NCBI GenBank assembly: GCA_008364785.1
Contig: VTTJ01000001.1
Location: forward strand, 1 to 64,000
From: Bacillus sp. BGMRC 2118
Lineage (GTDB): Bacteria; Bacillota; Bacilli; Bacillales; SA4
DNA length: 64,000 nt
Direction: 5' to 3'
The number at the start of each line of letters is the position of its first letter. The first letter of the stretch is position 1. Shown here piece by piece: positions 36,012-45,858 of this stretch. Made by a program: the position numbers and the translations under genes. The notes beneath the pieces were generated by a model. It did no database searches, had not been told where the DNA came from, and saw nothing but the letters and a program-made list of their open reading frames with translations.

Positions 36012-37541
36012 ATGATGACTGAAGATACAATGTTAATAAAAATTAATAAATCCTACAATTATGGGATGTCAGCTAAAGAACTTTACAAGGCAACTAGTAT
36101 TAGTTGGGTAATAAGTGAGAGTAAACTAAATGAAGGTAATATTAAATATTATTGTGCTGTATTTCAAAATAAAATTATTGAAATATATAATTTAGATAGT
36201 TTTGAACCAGATCCCAATGTAGGCAAAGAATCTAGGTTCATTCTTCATGGTCATATTACAGTAGACTCTAAAATTAGAGAATTAATAGGGCTAGATGTTA
36301 GTAAAATTCACAAAGGTAAAGGAAATCCAATAAAGTATACGACTATAGACAGCTTGTTAACCTTAATCAATAATAATTCTACTGGTTATACTTCAACAGA
36401 AAAGGAAAAAGTTGAAATAGCTGATGATAGCGTCGATTATACTACTAAGAAAGAACTTGTTGATCACATAAACTCCTATATAAAAAGCAAGGGCTTCTAT
36501 TACGAAAAAGAGGAACTCATCAATCTTTATTTATCAATTAAAACAAAACCTTTCGTCATTATCTCTGGTATCTCAGGAACGGGTAAAACAAAAGTTATCC
36601 AATGGTTTGCAGAAAGTGTAGGAGCAAACGAACGAAATGGTCGTTACACACTCATTCCGGTCAGACCGGATTGGAGTGACGGTTCTGATTTAATTGGGTA
36701 CCGAGACATAAAGGGTGATTTTAAAGACGGTCCATTAACAAAGGTGATTAGACGAGCTAAACAAGAACCTGACAAGCCATTCTTTGTTCTCCTAGATGAA
36801 ATGAACTTAGCACGGGTGGAATATTATTTCAGCGATTTGCTCAGTGTGATGGAAAGTCGTGACTGGGAACGTGGTGGTATTACATCATCCTTAATTTTGT
36901 CAGAGGAAGAGGCTGGAGAGGATATTTGGTTCCCTGAAAACCTCTATATTCTTGGTACAGTTAATATGGATGAAACGACTCACCCTTTTAGTAAAAAGGT
37001 ATTGGATCGCGCTAATACAATAGAGTTTAACCGAGTACAACTCGATTATCTAGACTTTTTAAGAGATACTTTTACTGAAGTAAGCCATAAAAACATTGAA
37101 AATAAGATGTTCCGTTCTGAATTCTTATATTTAAAGGATTTAGCAACAGCTAATATGAGTTTGGTTGAAGAAGTCTCATCGCAACTTATTACAGTAAATA
37201 CTTGTTTGCAACCAATTGGTGCTCAGGTTGGTTACCGCGTAAGAGATGAGATTTGTATGTATGTGGCTTACAACCAAAGTGGAAGGTTACTAACGAAAGA
37301 GCAAGCCTTTGATAACTGTATACTTCAAAAGATTCTACCACGTATATCTGGTAGTGATTCAAGAGTGAAACGAACTCTAACCGAACTATTTAGATTTTTG
37401 ACGAATAAAGTAGTGGAACTCGATATCGAAAACTACGAACAAGATATCCAATTATCTAAATATCCAAAGAGTACAGCTAAAGTGTATGAAATGCTTAGGA
37501 GGCTAGAAGATGACAACTTTACCTCTTTCTGGATTAGCTAA
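36012..37541 (+). CDS. McrB-like AAA+ GTPase/ATPase of a McrBC-type restriction system
   Basis: 509 aa. The C-terminal 330 residues are an McrB-family AAA+ domain: Walker A GISGTGKT (186-193), Walker B FFVLLDEMNLARVEYYFSDLLS, GTVNMDETTHPFSKKVLDR (sensor/arginine region; NMDE corresponds to the McrB NTAD signature), and the family's RPDWSDGSDLIGY loop. The first 110 residues form a separate module with GMSAKELYKATSISWVIS and KYYCAVFQNKIIEIYNL, a predicted DNA-recognition domain I have seen on other restriction-like proteins but cannot name. It forms a ring motor with the nuclease encoded by the next gene, which it overlaps by 32 bp. Confidence 0.87.
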   Translation: MMTEDTMLIKINKSYNYGMSAKELYKATSISWVISESKLNEGNIKYYCAVFQNKIIEIYNLDSFEPDPNVGKESRFILHGHITVDSKIRELIGLDVSKIHKGKGNPIKYTTIDSLLTLINNNSTGYTSTEKEKVEIADDSVDYTTKKELVDHINSYIKSKGFYYEKEELINLYLSIKTKPFVIISGISGTGKTKVIQWFAESVGANERNGRYTLIPVRPDWSDGSDLIGYRDIKGDFKDGPLTKVIRRAKQEPDKPFFVLLDEMNLARVEYYFSDLLSVMESRDWERGGITSSLILSEEEAGEDIWFPENLYILGTVNMDETTHPFSKKVLDRANTIEFNRVQLDYLDFLRDTFTEVSHKNIENKMFRSEFLYLKDLATANMSLVEEVSSQLITVNTCLQPIGAQVGYRVRDEICMYVAYNQSGRLLTKEQAFDNCILQKILPRISGSDSRVKRTLTELFRFLTNKVVELDIENYEQDIQLSKYPKSTAKVYEMLRRLEDDNFTSFWIS

Positions 37542-39987
37542 AGAAGATGTTGAGTTAGTCAAAATTGAAACCGTTGATTTTTCACTTGTCATAAAAGGAA
37601 AGCCGTATCATGAAAGGTATGTTGGCCTACAGCAATATCATAGTATGCAATTTTTTGATGAGATGGAATTCAGGGTAATTGGAGATTGTGAAGATCTGAA
37701 GGTATTTGATGTTAACTCTAAATCGTTAGTAGAACCGAGTAAGCATCGCCCAATCTTTTTCGAAAATGGTGTGTATCAGGTGATGATATCCCCAAAGGGG
37801 GAAAAGGAACTCTCTTTTTATCATGAGCATCCAAGCCTCCGAAAAGCAGTGGATCGAGTATCGATTGGAAATTCTTATGTGTTACTAGGAAATTTACATT
37901 TTCAAAGTGAAATTGGATTTACGAGCTTTGAAGTGAGAAATAATGAAGAAACCCTACTTGAAGTTACATTAGAGATTTTTCCAACGAAGTTAAATTATAA
38001 AGATGATTATCAGAATCTATTAAATGAAGTGAATGATGAGATTTATAACTTAGCGTTCCATTTCTTGAAGAAGACATATTTAAGTGCAAAGACAAAGCTA
38101 GAGGGAAATCCTTCACCTGTTGAATTCTTCCGATTAATTTCGTATTACTTTGACAGCTTTATAAAGTCAATTGAACAAATTGAACGTCAACCACATCATA
38201 AGCTAGAGAAGAGTCATGAGGTTGTTCGAGGAGATCGGATTAAGAATTTAGACAGTAAATCAAGAAACTATTTGATCAAAAATAGTAGACTTTTACAGCC
38301 AGTGGATCATGGGATCAAAATTGGAACTAAACAATACCTTCCGATAAAAGGGCTAACAGCTAAAAAAGAAATTACGTATGTTACCCATGAGAATAAGTTT
38401 GTTAAGTTGATGATGACTAGGCTTTTAATGAAGCTTGAGGATTTGTATAATCGTTATGTAAACCTAAAAAGCTGGGGTGAACAAACAGTTAATGAAGAAA
38501 TTAGGCAGTTAATTGAAGGAATGAAAAACAAACTTCATAAAAAACTAGGGCTTCCTTTTTGGAGAGAGATGCCTATGCCAGATCAAGTATTCTCAAGCTT
38601 AGTACTTCAACTTGCTCCTGGATATCGAGATGCTTATCAGATCTACTTAACTGTTTCAAAAGGGTTAACCTTGCATAGCAGCATTCACAAAATGTCTGTT
38701 AAAGATGTAGCTACACTTTATGAGTACTGGACATATCTAAAACTTGGACAAATCTTAGGAAGAAAATATACACTCGTTAGTCAGGATATCATTAAAGTGA
38801 ATCGCGATGGGCTATTTGTAAATCTTGATGCCAATAGGCAGGCAAAGCGAGTATATAAACATCCCATAACAAATGAAAAAATAACATTAACCTACCAGAA
38901 ACGGGAGAATAAATTACCTACCATTACACAAGTCCCAGATACAATGTTGAGCATAGAGAAAAAAGGTGATACGTATACCTATAACTATGTGTTTGATGCG
39001 AAATATCGGATTGACTTTGCAACAGAGGGGAGTTACTACGGAAGAAAATATAGTTCCCCTGGTCCAATGGAGGATGATATTAACACGATGCACCGCTATC
39101 GTGACTCAATTGTTGCAGAACAATCAGGTCCGTATGAACGAACTTCATTTGGAGCATACGTGTTATTTCCGTGGGGTGACGAGCAACTATATTTAGATCA
39201 TCATTTCTATAAGAGTATAGATAAAGTGAACATTGGAGGATTTCCGTTTCTTCCAAATGCAACGAATCTAGTTGAGCGTTTTGTTGAAAATCTAATTGAG
39301 AAGAGCTCTGAAGAATTACAAGAAGAAGGTATTCTTCCAATTGGATCTCTCGAAAAATGGAAAGAGACGATTGAAGATAAAGTACTTGTAGGAACTGTGT
39401 CTTCATTAACTCAATACCAAACATGTATACAAAAAAAACAGTATAGAATACCAGTATCACTATTAAAGAGCGGATGGCAGGAAGCAAAATATGTGGCCCT
39501 TTACCTAACAAAAGATGTTGGAACGAGAAATGGAGTAACTAATTACGGAAAAATTGAGATTTTACAGGTAAATGAGGAAGATATTCTTCTTCACATTGAT
39601 GTTTGGAAAGAATTAAAAGAGCCAATTAAACCTGTTAATTATGGTATCGCCAACTATATGATTACTACGATACAAAACTTAAAGATGGCCAAAGAACTGC
39701 CAGAACTCTTTATGAAAACAGATGATGAAAGACTAGTTTGGCAAATGCTAAGAAGGGTTTCAGATACAATCAATTTTACATTAGATAGTACATATCTAGA
39801 CTCAGCACGTTCTATCAACGAGTTAAAGATAAAAAATGTTACTTTGAGATTTAACAAAGTTGATAATACAGTTGATATCATCTCTAAAGTAAACAAGTTT
39901 ACAAAGTCTATTGGAGAATTAAGGTCTAACCCTTCAAGTGTATTTAAAATGATATTGGGAGAGTTAGATGGCAAACAGGAAATGTAG
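37510..39987 (+). CDS. McrC-like DUF2357 nuclease subunit
   Basis: 825 aa. The middle of the protein is DUF2357-like. A PD-(D/E)XK nuclease core follows: YNYVFDAKYRID with Asp496-Ala-Lys498, and DDINTMHRYRDSIV downstream. This is the McrC/LlaJI.R2-type catalytic subunit driven by the McrB-like motor of the overlapping upstream gene. Such pairs cleave either modified DNA (McrBC) or specific unmethylated sites with the help of methylases (LlaJI). It ends before a 17-bp perfect terminator and is the last gene of the island. Confidence 0.85.
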   Translation: MTTLPLSGLAKEDVELVKIETVDFSLVIKGKPYHERYVGLQQYHSMQFFDEMEFRVIGDCEDLKVFDVNSKSLVEPSKHRPIFFENGVYQVMISPKGEKELSFYHEHPSLRKAVDRVSIGNSYVLLGNLHFQSEIGFTSFEVRNNEETLLEVTLEIFPTKLNYKDDYQNLLNEVNDEIYNLAFHFLKKTYLSAKTKLEGNPSPVEFFRLISYYFDSFIKSIEQIERQPHHKLEKSHEVVRGDRIKNLDSKSRNYLIKNSRLLQPVDHGIKIGTKQYLPIKGLTAKKEITYVTHENKFVKLMMTRLLMKLEDLYNRYVNLKSWGEQTVNEEIRQLIEGMKNKLHKKLGLPFWREMPMPDQVFSSLVLQLAPGYRDAYQIYLTVSKGLTLHSSIHKMSVKDVATLYEYWTYLKLGQILGRKYTLVSQDIIKVNRDGLFVNLDANRQAKRVYKHPITNEKITLTYQKRENKLPTITQVPDTMLSIEKKGDTYTYNYVFDAKYRIDFATEGSYYGRKYSSPGPMEDDINTMHRYRDSIVAEQSGPYERTSFGAYVLFPWGDEQLYLDHHFYKSIDKVNIGGFPFLPNATNLVERFVENLIEKSSEELQEEGILPIGSLEKWKETIEDKVLVGTVSSLTQYQTCIQKKQYRIPVSLLKSGWQEAKYVALYLTKDVGTRNGVTNYGKIEILQVNEEDILLHIDVWKELKEPIKPVNYGIANYMITTIQNLKMAKELPELFMKTDDERLVWQMLRRVSDTINFTLDSTYLDSARSINELKIKNVTLRFNKVDNTVDIISKVNKFTKSIGELRSNPSSVFKMILGELDGKQEM

Positions 39988-40055
39988 AATACAAAATGAT
40001 TAAAGGATGTACCAGTTATCCTACTTTTAGATATACGAAAGCCTTGTAATTGATC

Positions 40056-40106
40056 AGAACGTTATTGAAGTTTCAACTCGAACTTCAATAACGTTCTATT
40101 TTTCTT
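40056..40106 (+). terminator. strong terminator closing the defence island
   Basis: A perfect 17-bp stem (40056-40072 with 40081-40097, AGAACGTTATTGAAGTT and its complement), followed by ATTTTTCTT. Confidence 0.9.
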
Positions 40107-40288
40107 GTCTTTATAAATATTTATTAAGGGTTTTGCATTGAAAATAGGAAAAAGAGAATCCCCAGGAACATTATGTTAATTACTATAAAATTTCATTTCG
40201 TATGCTATTATGTAATTAATTCTAACCATAATAGATTAATAGATTAGAAGCTAAACAATGTAATCCTTAAAATGAAAGGTGAGACAAA

Positions 40289-41059
40289 TTGGATATAACC
40301 AACCAAATGATCAAAGAAAAAGACGAAGAAATCACCCAACTAAAAAGACAAATAAGAGAATTAAATGAAGCCAGGCAACAGATGGCTGCAACAATTGTAG
40401 TAGAACCTAACTCAAGATCTTTTTCTCCACCGAAAGGAATACTTAAATCTATCCTAAAAGCTAGTAAAATAAAGATTATCTTTGCCATGGTCATACTTGG
40501 TCTAGTAGCCATCGCTTCAGTGATAATTTGGCTATTTGGAGGTAGCACTTCAAAATCAGAGTCTGTCGTGTTTGTTGAACATGTTCAAGAGTTAGCCACA
40601 TTGGCAACAGCTGAAGCTCATACAAAAGCTGTTATACACGAAGAGGATAATAAGATTCTTGGAAAAGACATCTCTAAAAATTTACCAGGAACAAAGAGAG
40701 AGCTTCTATTAATCGTACCTGGGACGGTAATTGCTGGTGTTGATTTGAAAGGAATTACATCTGATAACATGGTGATTGATGAAGAAACAAAAGAAATAGA
40801 TATTACCCTTCCTCATGCAGAGCTCATTCAGGAGCCATCACTACAGATGGATAAAATAATAACATATGACGATGTTGGGCTTTTCCGTGGTGATGTAAAT
40901 TGGGATGAGGGTTTTGACTTGGCTGCTAAGGCACAAGAGCAAATGCGACAAGACGTCATCTCTGCTGGTTTACTAGATGCTGCAGAGAAAAATGCAGAAA
41001 AAGCATTAAAGCAATTTTTTAAGAATATCGGTTATACTGTGAATGTCACGTATATCTAA
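40289..41059 (+). CDS. DUF4230 membrane protein
   Basis: 256 aa starting at TTG 40289 after GAAAGGTGAG. A coiled-coil N-terminus (residues 6-33) precedes one membrane span (about 66-90, IIFAMVILGLVAIASVIIWL). The extracytoplasmic DUF4230 domain follows, with LLIVPGTVIAGVDLKGI and DEETKEIDITLPHAELI. The function of DUF4230 is unknown; proteins of this kind often sit singly in Firmicutes genomes. No operon partner. Confidence 0.82.
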   Translation: MDITNQMIKEKDEEITQLKRQIRELNEARQQMAATIVVEPNSRSFSPPKGILKSILKASKIKIIFAMVILGLVAIASVIIWLFGGSTSKSESVVFVEHVQELATLATAEAHTKAVIHEEDNKILGKDISKNLPGTKRELLLIVPGTVIAGVDLKGITSDNMVIDEETKEIDITLPHAELIQEPSLQMDKIITYDDVGLFRGDVNWDEGFDLAAKAQEQMRQDVISAGLLDAAEKNAEKALKQFFKNIGYTVNVTYI

Positions 41060-41361
41060 TACGTTGGTCTGCCCCTGATAGTTGGGACAGGCCATTTCTT
41101 TTAAATTGGGGTAACTATAGAGACACTCACCAGCAGTATTGTGGCGTTTAGTAAGCCTAGAATGAGACAAAACTCACGGTATACCTATCAATATGAATCC
41201 CATTCTAACTAGCGAATCTAGAAGATATCATCACTTTTTCAGCTGAATGGGTTCGTTTCTACTAGAGAAAATGGTATAATGATAACGGATTTTTTCTTGT
41301 TGAGAGATTTTGAGGCTATTAAAATAAAAGTAATGAATGTAATAGATAGGTGATGACAACT
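41060..41361. other. gap with extended -10 promoter
   Basis: There is no gene here. A weak GC-rich hairpin follows the DUF4230 stop (about 41066-41096). An extended -10 box TGGTATAAT lies at 41272-41280 and probably drives the SEC-C gene. Confidence 0.5.
41272..41280 (+). promoter_or_regulatory. extended -10 promoter for the SEC-C gene
   Basis: TGGTATAAT is a perfect extended -10. A poor -35 (TTCGTT, 41252-41257) sits 17 nt upstream, as is common with extended -10 promoters. Confidence 0.5.
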
Positions 41362-42552
41362 ATGAGTAACAAAGCAAATAAAGAGCTAGAAAAAGGGATG
41401 AAGCAAGCGTTACAGGGCTTGCAAAAACTGAAGAACGATACAGAAGAGAAAGAGTATAAGCGTTTTTGGAGTGATATCCAGATTCCATTTTCACTTACTG
41501 AAGGTCTTCGTCAATACCCGAAGCATGAGTTAGATACCATTCGAAAAAAGCTAGAAATTAAAAATGCTAGTAGCTTAAAGAAGGATGATCTTGTCTCTGT
41601 TCTTCATGAAAACATTCTGAGCAGAGTGGAACAATTCGCTCATAAGTGGGATCTCGAGCGATTCAATCTCATCACAAGCATTGCTTCTAGTGGTGGCGTG
41701 ATGAATGCACCGTATTTAGAGTCGGAACAACTGAACTACTTGCGTGCAACAGGGCTAGTGTTCACAGGTATACATAAAGGAAAGCATATACTGTCTGTGC
41801 CGCAGGAAGTTATTCCAGCGATCCTGGCATTGAAAAATAATGTTTCCGTTCGAGCTAAAGTAAGTCAAAACACAGAGTGGATCCAGCTTGCCAATGGATT
41901 ATTATTTTACTATGGGACGCTAAGAACGATTCAACTGATTGAGATGGTCAAGAACTACACGTTAGAAGACATAGACACAGTAGAATTTACCAGTATAATG
42001 CAGGATGCAAATGACTACCAAAAGCAGCACTATGTCGATATGAACGGCTACTCAACGAGACGAGTGTTCGATCCGAAAGAAGTCTTAAAAGAACACAATA
42101 TGAGACAGCATGTTTCGTTTTATCCATTTACGAAGGATCAGCTACTCGCTGCAGGTGAAGTAGGATTTGTGGATCGAAACGTGAGCTACAAGCAGTTTGT
42201 TAGCTTCTTAATGAAGAACTATAATATGACTCAAGAGGAAGCAGACAGCATTGTCGAGGAGTGCGTCTATGCTACGAATATTGGTCATTCACCAAATCAA
42301 GTGATGCAATATTTAGCAAACATTGTCACATTCGAAGCGCAAGAAGACGTTCAAGCGATGATGACTCATCTTGTGTACTTGATGAATAATACAAGAGAAT
42401 GGTTCTTAAAAGGCTATATGCCAACTGAACTAAAACCTCAAAATCAAGATAGCCAGACAGCAGTTCAAATTCCTCCAGCCGCAAATGTCGGCCGAAATGA
42501 TCCGTGCCCGTGCGGAAGTGGCAAAAAGTATAAGAAGTGCTGTGGTAAATAA
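41362..42552 (+). CDS. SEC-C metal-binding domain protein
   Basis: 396 aa from ATG 41362 ([11 protein letters not shown]), spaced correctly from TAGGTGA; two earlier starts overlap that site. The last 20 residues are a textbook SEC-C zinc motif, [16 protein letters not shown], as in SecA and many cytoplasmic proteins. The first 350 residues have no known catalytic motif; an early segment with [20 protein letters not shown] resembles a Rho-N/SAP-like helix pair. Function unknown. Monocistronic, followed by a terminator. Confidence 0.82.
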   Translation: MSNKANKELEKGMKQALQGLQKLKNDTEEKEYKRFWSDIQIPFSLTEGLRQYPKHELDTIRKKLEIKNASSLKKDDLVSVLHENILSRVEQFAHKWDLERFNLITSIASSGGVMNAPYLESEQLNYLRATGLVFTGIHKGKHILSVPQEVIPAILALKNNVSVRAKVSQNTEWIQLANGLLFYYGTLRTIQLIEMVKNYTLEDIDTVEFTSIMQDANDYQKQHYVDMNGYSTRRVFDPKEVLKEHNMRQHVSFYPFTKDQLLAAGEVGFVDRNVSYKQFVSFLMKNYNMTQEEADSIVEECVYATNIGHSPNQVMQYLANIVTFEAQEDVQAMMTHLVYLMNNTREWFLKGYMPTELKPQNQDSQTAVQIPPAANVGRNDPCPCGSGKKYKKCCGK

Positions 42553-42583
42553 GGAAACTCAGATACAAATGTAACAAAAAAAC

Positions 42584-42628
42584 ACAAAGAAGCCGTTGAT
42601 TTCAGACTAGAAATCACGGCTCTTTTCT
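42584..42628. terminator. bidirectional hairpin
   Basis: AAGAAGCCGTTGATTTC pairs with GAAATCACGGCTCTT with a bulge and is followed by TTCTTTGG. It lies between the SEC-C gene and the convergent CPBP gene. Confidence 0.65.
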
Positions 42629-42704
42629 TTGGTTTCTTGAACTGTATGTAGTCGGTGTTACTCGAAGTGGTGAAAATGCTAAACAATAGAGATAAAAAAG
42701 ACTC

Positions 42705-43313
42705 CTACACCATAGATTTAGAACTCTTTAGAGTTATAATATTATATTTAAATAAAATTGTAGTAGTAAGGTTTACGAGGAAATGAGTCATAAAAGGCAC
42801 TAATAGGTTTTGGGTAATTGCATAAATGCATCCAAAAATGATCCCCATAATTATTACGTTAACAACCATCATAGGTTTAGAAAAATACTGAGGATGAAAA
42901 AGGGTAAAAATGAATGTTGAAATGATGATAGCGAGCCATTCTTTCTCTAAAAAGAAAACTGCAATATTCTGAATCACTCCTCGTAACAACAGCTCCTCAA
43001 ACATCGCACCAAAAAAGGTAAAACCAATAATGGTAACCAATGGATAAGATTGATACGTTTGATTTGTTTCGTCTACATGAGAAATTGGAGTAAATTTCGC
43101 TGCAAGTATGCCGTATAAAACAGCGCACAACGTTCCGATAAACGTTACAAAAAGTAAATGATTTGGTGAGGAAAAGGAGAGAAATCTCTCTATAGGAAAT
43201 AGACCTTTGTAAATCATAAATAAAATAATTAGTAAACAAAAGACACTAATAGAGACAGAAGAAAAAATAAATGCTTTGGGTGAAAATTCTTGCTTAGATG
43301 ACAATGTGATCAC
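42705..43313 (-). CDS. CPBP family intramembrane metalloprotease
   Basis: 202 aa, about six membrane spans. The glutamate pair and arginine of the CPBP family are present (MFEELLLRG: Glu106, Glu107, Arg111), followed by TLFHPQY (His140) and a further MTHFLVN histidine, so the metal-binding set looks complete. Such proteases process membrane or peptide substrates; several are linked to bacteriocin self-protection. The start is GTG 43313 or TTG 43304; GAGG at 43316-43320 is closer to optimal for the TTG. No bacteriocin gene nearby. Confidence 0.8.
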   Translation of the reverse strand: MITLSSKQEFSPKAFIFSSVSISVFCLLIILFMIYKGLFPIERFLSFSSPNHLLFVTFIGTLCAVLYGILAAKFTPISHVDETNQTYQSYPLVTIIGFTFFGAMFEELLLRGVIQNIAVFFLEKEWLAIIISTFIFTLFHPQYFSKPMMVVNVIIMGIIFGCIYAITQNLLVPFMTHFLVNLTTTILFKYNIITLKSSKSMV

Positions 43314-43539
43314 ATCCTCGTAAAGTGAAAATATATATTCAGTTCTACCTTTATTTTACAATAAGTGTAATGGAATATGTTCTTTAATTTTCCCTTTGAG
43401 TCAAGATATTGTTCCTTTTTTCAACCAATCATACGAATTTTATTATTGGTAAGGTTTCTCTATAATTATGAGGAAAATTATGATAAATTAGTAAATTAGT
43501 AGAAGTCATTTCGCTAGTTAGAAAAAAGGAGCATCCTTC

Positions 43540-43821
43540 ATGCATTATGTTCTGTATTTTGTGATTCAGTTTAGTTTGTTTAGTGTACTGGTTCTCGCCA
43601 ATTTTTACTTAGATGACTATATAAGTAAACCATTTACTCTTACTGATGGAATTGCAACTGTCATTGCAATCGGCATCGCTCTTGCAATGGTCTGGTTTCA
43701 TGGGCTAAAAAGTAGAATAAAGCCCTTGTCACGACTTAGTAGAATAGGGTTATCTATAGTCGCGATTACGTTAGCCATTCTTTTGATAGGATTGTTAACA
43801 AATCAGATTGTGTTGGAATAA
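43540..43821 (+). CDS. small membrane protein, 93 aa
   Basis: Three predicted membrane spans (about 3-22, 36-52 and 69-89), with a basic loop SRIKPLSRLSRIG between the second and third. No family recognised. An AAAGGAG site precedes ATG 43540. It stands alone, in the same direction as the glycine-rich-domain gene 79 bp downstream. Confidence 0.65.
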   Translation: MHYVLYFVIQFSLFSVLVLANFYLDDYISKPFTLTDGIATVIAIGIALAMVWFHGLKSRIKPLSRLSRIGLSIVAITLAILLIGLLTNQIVLE

Positions 43822-43899
43822 GTAAAAAAAAAATGAAACTTATGATCAGCCTTTTCGTATATATAGGAAAGAACTCGATAGGTTAAAGGAGGTAGGAGC

Positions 43900-44874
43900 A
43901 TGACAGGATTAATAATTGGAGCAGTTGTTATGGGCTTTTTCGCCCTTTTGGGTATAGGTCTTTCTTCGAAAGGAAAAAGAGCACCATTGAAAAATGATCC
44001 AATTCCGTTGCATCTAGGATTACAGGAAGAGAAGGCACTGCCAATTGTACAAAAGCTAGATCAGACGTTAAAAGCTGGATACGTCGATAATGTCAAAAAT
44101 CGAGTCCTTCAAGATCATCCGAAATGGAAGGATCATGAGTTTGATTGGGGAATGTTTGAGTTAAAGCGGTATTTTATCATGAACTCTTTGTTAAAATCGG
44201 TTCCGATGTTCAGTCATAATGTAGATGAGATTTGGCATCAGATGCTTATGTTTACAAGAGATTACGAGGATTTTTCGAAGAAGTTTTATCACGAGATGCT
44301 GCATCATGTTCCGAACACAGACAGTACTCCGATTCCTGGGGAGCGAGCCTTTTTCGATTGGGTGTATTTAAGCTTGTTTGAATCAACTCCGAACAGCCGG
44401 GCGATTTGGGGGCAATTTTTACAAAACCCGATTAAGCGTGAGATTTTGGATGACTTTCATTCACTTTCAGAGGAAGAGTTATTAGAGAAATACTTCCGAA
44501 ATAACGATGACTGGCTGGATGTGAAAAAGCATTTAATTACAAAATTAAAAAATGAATTGCGAGATGCGAAGCAAGTTCATGAAGGTGCTAAGAAATTTCC
44601 TTCGGCTCCTAGTTCTAGTGAAGCCCATATTTACATGTATGCCGCTTCTGCAGCCGTCATGTATTCCCTGTATGATGATGATGATTTCCAAAATCATATG
44701 GGCGAAGTGATGCCAGAAGAGTACTACAACAAACATGACCATTCGAGCGGTGGGTCGGCGTGCTCTGGTTTTGCTTGTGGCACAGGCTGGGGTGATTCAA
44801 ATGACAGTGGCGGTGGCGGAGATTCCGGTGGATCGAGCTGCTCAAGCTGTGGCGGTGGATGTGGTAGTAGTTAA
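43900..44874 (+). CDS. glycine-rich-domain (GRDP-like) protein
   Basis: 324 aa. An N-terminal membrane span (2-22) anchors a cytoplasmic or extracellular domain with VDEIWHQMLMFTRDY (about 108-122) and FLHHVPNTD-like MLHHVPNTDS, the signature of glycine-rich-domain-containing-protein (GRDP/DUF1399-like) family members. The C-terminus is a Gly/Ser/Cys-rich low-complexity tail of about 50 residues. Such proteins often end in Cys-Gly repeats in Bacillus; function unknown. AAAGGAGG site. Confidence 0.72.
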   Translation: MTGLIIGAVVMGFFALLGIGLSSKGKRAPLKNDPIPLHLGLQEEKALPIVQKLDQTLKAGYVDNVKNRVLQDHPKWKDHEFDWGMFELKRYFIMNSLLKSVPMFSHNVDEIWHQMLMFTRDYEDFSKKFYHEMLHHVPNTDSTPIPGERAFFDWVYLSLFESTPNSRAIWGQFLQNPIKREILDDFHSLSEEELLEKYFRNNDDWLDVKKHLITKLKNELRDAKQVHEGAKKFPSAPSSSEAHIYMYAASAAVMYSLYDDDDFQNHMGEVMPEEYYNKHDHSSGGSACSGFACGTGWGDSNDSGGGGDSGGSSCSSCGGGCGSS

Positions 44875-44879
44875 AGGGT

Positions 44880-44918
44880 TAAAGCAGAAATTGAATTATA
44901 TTTCGATTTCTGCTTTTT
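44880..44918. terminator. shared terminator of convergent genes
   Basis: AAAGCAGAAAT (about 44882-44892) pairs with ATTTCTGCTTT (about 44905-44915), followed by TTGTTTTG. It overlaps the 3' end of the convergent gene at 44896. Confidence 0.7.
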
Positions 44919-45441
44919 GTTTTGCTGTTTTTTTCTTTTTCCTTACAATAGAGGATAAATAGACCCATAACCAGCTGTATAGAAAACTGAAAATTAAGAT
45001 ACCGAGGATTGTTATCCAGGTTAATTGAGTGATATCTGGACCTAACACAGGAAATTGAAGGACCTGTATAAGAAAGAGAATACCAATTGTTAAACAAACC
45101 CCTGATACGTACGTGACGTACCTTACTCTTTGGAAAAAGCGAAAACCTAGTCCTATAACGATTCCTAATAATCCGGTTGTTAACGGAAAGGCAAACATTT
45201 CGCTTGGTTGAATGAATGCGAATAGAATTGTTGCAACACCATAACTAATGATGCCAGACTGCACTGAAAGAGAAGTAGCTAGTAAAATAGGAAGAGTACT
45301 TGAGGCGCTCAAAAGAAAACCAACTCCACCCAGCATTCCCGCACTTGTCAGAAGGGTTGAAACAACTCCTAGTACACTACCATATATGATGAATGTTGTT
45401 GACCAATTCGATAGGAGTTGACTTGATTTCAGTACATTCAC
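44896..45441 (-). CDS. multi-pass membrane protein, 181 aa
   Basis: I choose GTG 45441 because it is 8 nt after a perfect AAGGAGG; the longest frame reaches 45561 but has no such site. Five or so membrane spans, with a Gly/Ser-rich first half (AGMLGGVGFLLSASSTLP), and a basic, Lys-rich tail KKKKTAKQK. No family recognised. It is preceded by an unrelated small membrane protein gene on the same strand. Confidence 0.65.
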   Translation of the reverse strand: MNVLKSSQLLSNWSTTFIIYGSVLGVVSTLLTSAGMLGGVGFLLSASSTLPILLATSLSVQSGIISYGVATILFAFIQPSEMFAFPLTTGLLGIVIGLGFRFFQRVRYVTYVSGVCLTIGILFLIQVLQFPVLGPDITQLTWITILGILIFSFLYSWLWVYLSSIVRKKKKTAKQKAEIEI

Positions 45442-45565
45442 TAACGATTCCTCCTTATGTATAAATTCAGCAATCTCAGAAGAATATGAAGAAGGAAACG
45501 GATTTATTCGTTTGCCATACGCAATTTTGCATTCTGTTATACTACTGAAGGGTTGTCCCAAAAAA

Positions 45566-45598
45566 AAGGAAGAACCCTCTTGCAGATAGTTCTTCCTT
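45566..45598 (-). terminator. terminator of the 58-aa membrane protein gene
   Basis: AAGGAAGAAC (45566-45575) pairs with GTTCTTCCTT (45589-45598); on the minus strand the stem is followed by a run of eight T. Confidence 0.8.
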
Positions 45599-45615
45599 AA
45601 CTGAACAAATAGTAG

Positions 45616-45792
45616 TTATATCCGATCTTTCCTCATTTGAATGATATGAATTACTAAGGGTACAAGCAAACTGATGACTCCAACTGAAAAAAACGTGTAT
45701 TCAATCCAGTTTATTGTTTCTCTCCAGTCTTGTGCTCTTAGTAATAAGCCGTACAAAATAAATCCTATTCCAAAGAGCGGTAGGACCTTCAA
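45616..45792 (-). CDS. small membrane protein, 58 aa
   Basis: A short gene easily overlooked. TTG 45790-45792 lies 6 nt after GGAGGG. It encodes MKVLPLFGIGFILYGLLLRA, then YTFFSVGVISLLVPLVIHII, and MRKDRI: two membrane spans separated by a short charged loop. A strong minus-strand terminator follows its stop. No family recognised. Confidence 0.6.
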   Translation of the reverse strand: MKVLPLFGIGFILYGLLLRAQDWRETINWIEYTFFSVGVISLLVPLVIHIIQMRKDRI

Positions 45793-45858
45793 TGAAATCC
45801 CTCCATTCCTTGATCCGACATTTCAGATTTATGAATAGATAAGCAGGATAAAGGATGG

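Noticed and set aside
39080..39511. A 143-codon minus-strand frame opposite the McrC-like gene
   Set aside because: It is antisense to the conserved nuclease core; composition and lack of start signals mark it as a shadow.
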